64,000 bases of DNA, taken from positions 983,501 through 1,047,500 of the forward strand of contig NC_057768.1 of NCBI RefSeq assembly GCF_010389155.1. The letters run 5' to 3'. Every line of letters starts with the position of its first letter. The first letter of the stretch is position 1. The translations under genes were made by a program, and so were the position numbers. The stretch is from Erigeron canadensis (lineage: Eukaryota > Streptophyta > Magnoliopsida > Asterales > Asteraceae). This document shows positions 59,460 to 64,000 of the stretch, piece after piece. The notes beneath the pieces were generated by a model, which worked only from the letters and a program-made list of their open reading frames with translations, was not told the DNA's origin and did not search any database.

Positions 59460-59631
59460 GAATATAAGGCTGTTGGTTATCTAAGCTTAGGTGTGGTACA
59501 CTCACATATTGTTTTTTTAATCCATAAAAATCATGGTGGCTCATGCATTTATTCATTAAACAATAAATAATAAAATATTAGTATGTGAGGGGTTCCACAC
59601 CTAAGCTTAGGTGCCAGACAGCCTTATATTT
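59460..59631. mobile_element. MITE (AATATAAGGCTG ends)
   Basis: AATATAAGGCTGTTGG at left and CCAGACAGCCTTATATT at right are inverted; a second inverted pair CTAAGCTTAGGTGTGG / CCACACCTAAGCTTAG lies inside. It lies between two TA runs. Confidence 0.65.
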
Positions 59632-59637
59632 CCTTTT

Positions 59638-59640
<3 letters not shown>

Positions 59641-59702
<62 letters not shown>
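59641..59702. repeat. (TA)31 microsatellite
   Basis: Perfect uninterrupted TA dinucleotide run of 62 bases. Open frames across it are artefacts. Confidence 0.9.
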
Positions 59703-59704
<2 letters not shown>

Positions 59705-59884
59705 CCTTTCCTCCAAATCACATATACACATATATACGTTACAAACATATATATAGATATAAAAAGCAATATTGAAAATACATATCTTCTTTTTTTAGTA
59801 CATATTGAAATAACAACAAATATTGAATCATCCTCTAATCTAATCATCAATAAGTGAAAACAAATTCTTATTTTTCCATACATA

Positions 59885-59970
59885 CCCGACAACAAACAAG
59901 GGATTACGTGCCAAAACAACGCGGCAGTCAGAGACGCCACAAACACGGACATTGAAAACTGAAAGAAGTG
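59885..59970 (-). other. Candidate exon of an unidentified membrane protein
   Basis: On the minus strand a good acceptor (CACTTCTTTCAG) is followed by an open stretch encoding FSMSVFVASLTAALFWHVIP then CLLSG, and a donor GTATGTAT. The encoded peptide is hydrophobic, like a transmembrane helix. Upstream on the same strand (60340-60130) an open stretch reads YGKDSWLRFSWGLVISLMMR and KELKDVEMKHPVNDKWETL. I do not recognise the family and cannot show that these belong together. Confidence 0.3.
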
Positions 59971-60345
59971 AATAATATAATTAACTTACATAATCACTTA
60001 AATTCAAGACAAAAGAGTACATTATAACATCCAAATTAGTACGCTAAAAACTGAGAAAGTAAAATCAAATCATTAATCCGAATACAGGCAGGTAGCTTCT
60101 AAAGAGATTACCATGTTAGTTAAAATTTAAAAGAAAATGAGCATGGCTTGTGGTGACAATGACGAGGATCCAATGTCTCATCATAATTTATCCAAGAACT
60201 TGTCAGGGTTTCCCATTTATCATTAACCGGATGTTTCATTTCGACATCTTTGAGCTCCTTTCTGGTTTTCATTCTCATCATCAAACTTATAACTAGACCC
60301 CAGCTGAATCTAAGCCAACTGTCTTTTCCATAGAAACCTGTGTAC

Positions 60346-61259
60346 CAGGGACGGAGCCAGAACTTATTTTGTAAGGGGGCAAATTTAAAAGTCTCTTGTT
60401 AAATTTATTAGAGTCATTTTTGAAGGAAAATTTTTTTAAAAGAAATTGACTCTTACATGAGAATTAAAAAATATGGACTCTTAAAATAATTTCGTGTGAG
60501 TGCAAGTTATGGGAACTTAAACATTGGTCTTTGCAATTTTGGCAAATATGCAAAAGGAGGGGTTGTATTATACTCCCTCCGTCCCACTAATTGTGTCCAG
60601 TTTTGAATATTCAAAGTCTATATATTGTAAGTTTGACATTAAATATCTTTTATTATATTATTTAATATTTGGCGAAAGTTATATCCAACGAAAACACATT
60701 TAAACCTCTATCTATTCTTATAACTTTCATCAAGTATTACGCAATACAAATAAAAATATTGATGGTCAAAGTTGTTAAGAAAAGACTTTGAAAACTAAAA
60801 AGTGGACACTATTAATGGGATGGAGGGAGTATTAAACAACATAAAATAAGTTCGTCGAAATCAATGATATGCAATTTAGCCTCTACATAAATTTTCACCT
60901 GACTATTGTGATTACTATTATATAATAATGTGAAAAGAAAATATCATTTTCACATACAGCTATATCAATGCATGATACATTAACTCAAACAAACAAAACA
61001 CTTTTTTCAACTTATCTTTTTAAACTCTATTAAAAATCAAAATAACTCAAGATTTTTACTTTATCAATAGAGGATTTTATGTCAAAACTAATGCTTCCAA
61101 CATAAGTAAGATACTTCTAAATTAACATTTGTATGTATTTTCTGTTTATTTATATTTTTTAAGAACAAAATTACAAATATACCTTTAAAAAATTATATTG
61201 TACCAAAATTGGAATGGGGGCAGTTGCTCACACTGCCCCCATTGTGGAGCCGTCCCTGC
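60346..61259. mobile_element. DNA transposon with CAGGGACGGAGCC ends
   Basis: CAGGGACGGAGCCAGAA at left and GTGGAGCCGTCCCTG at right are inverted ends. Near both ends lies GGGGGCA, another mirrored feature. A Stowaway MITE sits inside (60573-60829). Superfamily not certain. Non-coding. Confidence 0.6.
60573..60829. mobile_element. Stowaway MITE, copy 2 (nested)
   Basis: CTCCCTCCGTCCCACTAA at left and TTAATGGGATGGAGGGAG at right are inverted and flanked by TA on both sides. The interior resembles copy 1 (GTCAAAGT, ACTTTCATCAAGTATTA). Confidence 0.85.
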
Positions 61260-61432
61260 TGTCACAACAGTTACTTGTACATAGTTGGGACGACATACCC
61301 AAATAAACGTATAATATATTGTTGTCGTCTCATCAATCACCCTTTTATATGTATATGTTTTAAATGACAACTGTTAGAACATTCCTATCTGGAAACAGGA
61401 ACCTTCTAACATTGGATGGCACATCAAAAATG

Positions 61433-62638
61433 TCATAATCGGTTGTTAAACTTGCTTGGTATGTTGAGTGCTTCTTTCAGCTTAAGAAAGATAGAATGAC
61501 CATCATCAATGGATTTCAAATGCGGAAATGTTAGCTCTAACTCGATTTGTGGAGGAGGGGTAGTGGTTGGATTGATGAACAGACTAGGCATTGCCTCGCC
61601 CGAGTAGAGGAAATAAAGTAACTTTGGAGCATAGATTTGTATTTCGATTTGCTTTTTTTTCGGAAGTTCAATGATCAATCTCTTTAAGGAAGGACACGTG
61701 ATATCCAAAACTTTAAGGTTACAACGCTTCATTCTGAGGCTCAAATACAAGAGAAAAGGGAAGCTTGATTTGATAATATTCAAAACTGCATCATCCATGA
61801 TCGACACACCATCTAAGATTAACGTTGTCACGCTCCCTAACAAATCAGTGTTAAAAGATGGAAGTGTACTATTAGAAAATACGAAGGATGAGCCCCCGAG
61901 AGTCAACTTGTGAAGATTTGGGACTTGATAAACTTCCAAACTATCAGTTTGTGTGATTGATTTAATTTTCAACGAGTGAAGATTACGAAGGTTTTTAACC
62001 TTGAATGTTCTCAACTTGAGATCGTAAAGGTGTATTTTTTCAAGTAAGTTACAAGTAGATAATACGCTATCAAGTACCTCCGCCCCTATGTTTACACGGC
62101 ATAACTTTAATACTCGTAGGTTCACACATTTGATGACAGTATCACTACTGATGCATAGTATGCTCTTAACATCCGGTTCAGATTTTACACTTATGGTATT
62201 CAGGTTTTCACCAGAAAACAAGTCATCTGGAAACGTATATGAAGCAATGCGACGATCATCTAGAGATATACAGAGGTATAGCTCCTTAAGACACCTCATG
62301 GAAGCTACTTTCCGGACCCAATTATGGGCACGATAAACAGTTTTTAGGTCGTGGACGTCAAAGTCAAGACCAAAAGTTACGAAAGGTATGTTGTGTCTAC
62401 GATACCTTCGCAGAGTGCGGTTGATGAGTTTTATGTAGTTTGTTTCGTTGAGTTTGGATGAAGGATGAAACCTGAGGGTAGGGATGGTAGACCAGGCGTG
62501 TAGCCATGACTTTGACAAAACACATGTACGAGCAGCTTCTTCTAAGGGCAACAATGATTGAATATGTTGGATCAGATCCTTCGGAACATCTTGTATGTTG
62601 GTACATTGTTGTCTCCTAATTCTTTTCACCGGCTCCAT
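61433..62638 (-). CDS. F-box/LRR-repeat protein (FBL/FBD type)
   Basis: Substrate-recognition subunit of an SCF E3 ubiquitin ligase; the F-box binds SKP1/ASK and the leucine-rich repeats bind a target. The coding part is one exon. I start at ATG 62638 (MEPVKRIRRQQCTNI, 401 aa), not at the in-frame ATG 62656, because a good acceptor (GCTGACAG) ends at 62647 and a matching donor (CCAG|GTATGT) lies at 63259, so 62656 would be intronic. The F-box spans about residues 15-55 (IQDVPKDLIQHIQSLLPLEE, TCVLSKSWLHAWSTIP). The repeats follow with regular leucines (CLKELYLCISLDD, LRVLKLCRVNIGAEVLDSVL, NLRNLHSLKIKSI, LKVLDITCPSLKRLIIELPK). The end (YAPKLLYFLYSGEAMPSLFI) matches the usual C-terminal unit. 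The broken relative at 4590-5383 is on the other strand. The target is unknown. Confidence 0.9.
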   Translation of the reverse strand: MEPVKRIRRQQCTNIQDVPKDLIQHIQSLLPLEEAARTCVLSKSWLHAWSTIPTLRFHPSSKLNETNYIKLINRTLRRYRRHNIPFVTFGLDFDVHDLKTVYRAHNWVRKVASMRCLKELYLCISLDDRRIASYTFPDDLFSGENLNTISVKSEPDVKSILCISSDTVIKCVNLRVLKLCRVNIGAEVLDSVLSTCNLLEKIHLYDLKLRTFKVKNLRNLHSLKIKSITQTDSLEVYQVPNLHKLTLGGSSFVFSNSTLPSFNTDLLGSVTTLILDGVSIMDDAVLNIIKSSFPFLLYLSLRMKRCNLKVLDITCPSLKRLIIELPKKKQIEIQIYAPKLLYFLYSGEAMPSLFINPTTTPPPQIELELTFPHLKSIDDGHSIFLKLKEALNIPSKFNNRL

Positions 62639-62647
62639 AGTATTATC

Positions 62648-63259
62648 TGTCAGCATATTAAAGTTTTAGCTAATGGGATTAGTGGCCCACCGGTAAGGTC
62701 TTTGACCTTGGCAGGAAGTCAGGATCCACTTGGGTTCTCACATTTATGAAGTGGATTAATAGAGGGTTTTCCGAGAGTCTTGGTTCCATCTCATGCATTT
62801 GTGTAATTTAGGATTATGGGTAGAAATGTCGAATAGTATGTCGGTTCAATAAAAAAAAAATTAGGTACAAACCATGGCTTTTGTCTTTGTTTTTGAAAAT
62901 AATAACAATCCGATATAAGGTAAAAGTTATTAGATTTTTAAAGAAAAGCTTAAAGATTGTTTCCGAAATTTCAAGGAATTCAAAACCAGAAATTAGTTAT
63001 TTTAATCTTTTACTATTTGAGATCATAAATATGAGTACTTGGGTTGCGGTTGTCGTCTAAGATAAGCAGCTCAGAAAAATTTATACATTTTAATAAAAAA
63101 GTCACATAAATCACACATTATACACATTATACATTTTAATCTTTTAATGAAGAATTTATACGGTTACGCAATCTGGCTTACTTTCTCTTTCATTTTTGAC
63201 CGTTAATTTAAAGTACCAAATGACTATTGATGGAAAATGAAAGATTCTACAAACATACC
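62648..63259 (-). other. Probable 5'-UTR intron of the F-box gene
   Basis: Donor CCAG|GTATGT at 63259 and acceptor GCTGACAG ending 62647 on the minus strand bracket 612 bases just upstream of the ATG. It contains a SINE-like head (62673-62745). This is inferred from splice motifs only. Confidence 0.5.
62673..62750 (+). repeat. tRNA-derived SINE fragment in the intron
   Basis: AGTGGCCCACCGGTAAGGTC (box-A-like) and CAGGATCCACTTGGGTTCTC (box-B-like) at normal spacing. The same head occurs near 35829 and 44815. It lies antisense to the F-box gene. Confidence 0.45.
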
Positions 63260-63445
63260 TGGAGTGAATCAAATTCTGTTTAAGATTGTTTTTTTTTTTC
63301 CTTTTGGAATTGGGGGTTTTATAATTTTTGTTGATTTATTAAAAGGGATATGGACTGAGAATGAGAAATGATTTGTAATTGTAGGTAGGTTATTAAACCC
63401 CAATTTAGCTGGGCCTTTTGGGCTTTTTCTTAAGGGCTATTCGGT

Positions 63446-63457
63446 TTTATATAAAAG
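63446..63457 (-). promoter_or_regulatory. Likely TATA box of the F-box gene
   Basis: TTTTATATAAAA, followed on the minus strand by CCGAATAGCCC. It lies about 190 bases upstream of the inferred first-exon donor. Motif and distance only. Confidence 0.4.
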
Positions 63458-63831
63458 TATCAAGTTATACCTAAAAACATCAAATTACAAGATCGATTAC
63501 AACAAGATCAGGGCTTTGTCAATTTATTAACTACTACTAAACTATTCCAACAACAATTTTAACTAGATTTCTTAATTAGTCTAAATAAGATCAACAAGCT
63601 TACTCTTTCATCTTTCCATTTGGTGAAGAAGACCATAGGCGGACCACATATAAATCGGGTAGTTCGGGATATAAGTCCGTTAATTCATGTAGTTTAGATT
63701 TTTTGAAAAATGATGTAATTTTTATTGTTGTTACAGTCAAATATATATGGGATACCAATCAATAGGGAAAATTTAAATTAGGGACATCTTAAATTAGGGA
63801 CAAATCTCAATTATTCATTTTTCATAATCTC
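63458..63831. other. Intergenic
   Basis: Nothing recognised. Repeated AAATTAGGGACA (63777 and 63792) marks the start of the array that follows. Confidence 0.35.
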
Positions 63832-64000
63832 TGACCACCACCACCACCACCATGATCCTCCGGCGACGGCGACCACCGCCACCACGAATTACACATGTAT
63901 AAGTTATACAACCACCATCACCACCATCATCTCCGACCACCACCATGATCCTCTGGTGACGGCAACCACCGCCACTACGACTTACACATGTGTAAGTTAC
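63832..64000. repeat. Tandem repeat, about 95-bp unit, running off the window
   Basis: GACCACCACCA...ATGATCCTC, then GGCGACGGCGACCACCGCCA and TTACACATGTATAAGTTA, occurs at 63832-63910 and again with few changes at 63926-64000. Each unit ends in an imperfect palindrome around ACACATGTGT. The array is cut by the window end, so copy number is unknown. It may be the arm of a transposon. Confidence 0.5.

Noticed and set aside
59578..59952. 124-codon minus-strand frame with a long YIYIYI tract
   Set aside because: The tract is a (TA)31 microsatellite; only the first part (59970-59885) is kept as a candidate exon.

Overview
This window is nuclear DNA of a flowering plant: multi-exon genes with GT-AG introns, plant-specific protein families (an RLCK VII kinase, HD-Zip I, F-box/LRR, DUF946, FAR1), very AT-rich intergenic DNA and a dense load of plant transposons. 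The gene families point to a eudicot. The Ty1/copia 3' open reading frame and repeat style recall Asteraceae, but that is an impression and not a proof.

Three genes look intact. On the minus strand at 11410-15496 is a six-exon PBL34-type receptor-like cytoplasmic kinase (475 aa after splicing). On the minus strand at 31840-33554 is a three-exon HD-Zip I factor of the ATHB13/ATHB23 type (285 aa). On the plus strand at 47128-48294 is an intronless glutaredoxin-like protein with a C-terminal cysteine-rich zinc-binding region (388 aa). A fourth, an F-box/LRR protein on the minus strand at 61433-62638, is intact and probably has a 5'-UTR intron. Broken genes are a DUF946 gene (1262-2700), a relative of the F-box gene (4590-5383) and a FAR1-domain gene (8341-8967) inside a Mutator-like transposon.

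The rest is mostly mobile DNA. 1-1261 is the 3' end of a Ty1/copia element, and 9471-10330 is an LTR, primer-binding site and protease fragment of a Ty3/gypsy element. At least a dozen short segments follow the Helitron rule (inserted between A and T, starting TC, ending with a hairpin plus CTAG, CTAA or CTCG). They fall in three families, often nested or back to back: 1662-2585, 6088-7105, 17129-19846, 27009-28160, 30452-30725, 39902-40510, 41554-41869, 43000-45243 and 49633-49920. There are also MULE, hAT, CACTA and Stowaway MITEs, several foldback elements and tRNA-derived SINEs. Several carry visible target-site duplications.

The most notable structures are: a 1387-bp MULE with roughly 170-bp terminal inverted repeats that carries only a FAR1 DNA-binding domain; a Helitron sitting directly in the coding exon of the DUF946 gene; a hAT element holding two Helitrons in a row; a 353-bp foldback with a 9-bp duplication upstream of the glutaredoxin-like gene; and a SINE with a 15-bp duplication. 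I found no operon-like or defence-type system. The genes appear to be independent plant genes separated by transposons.
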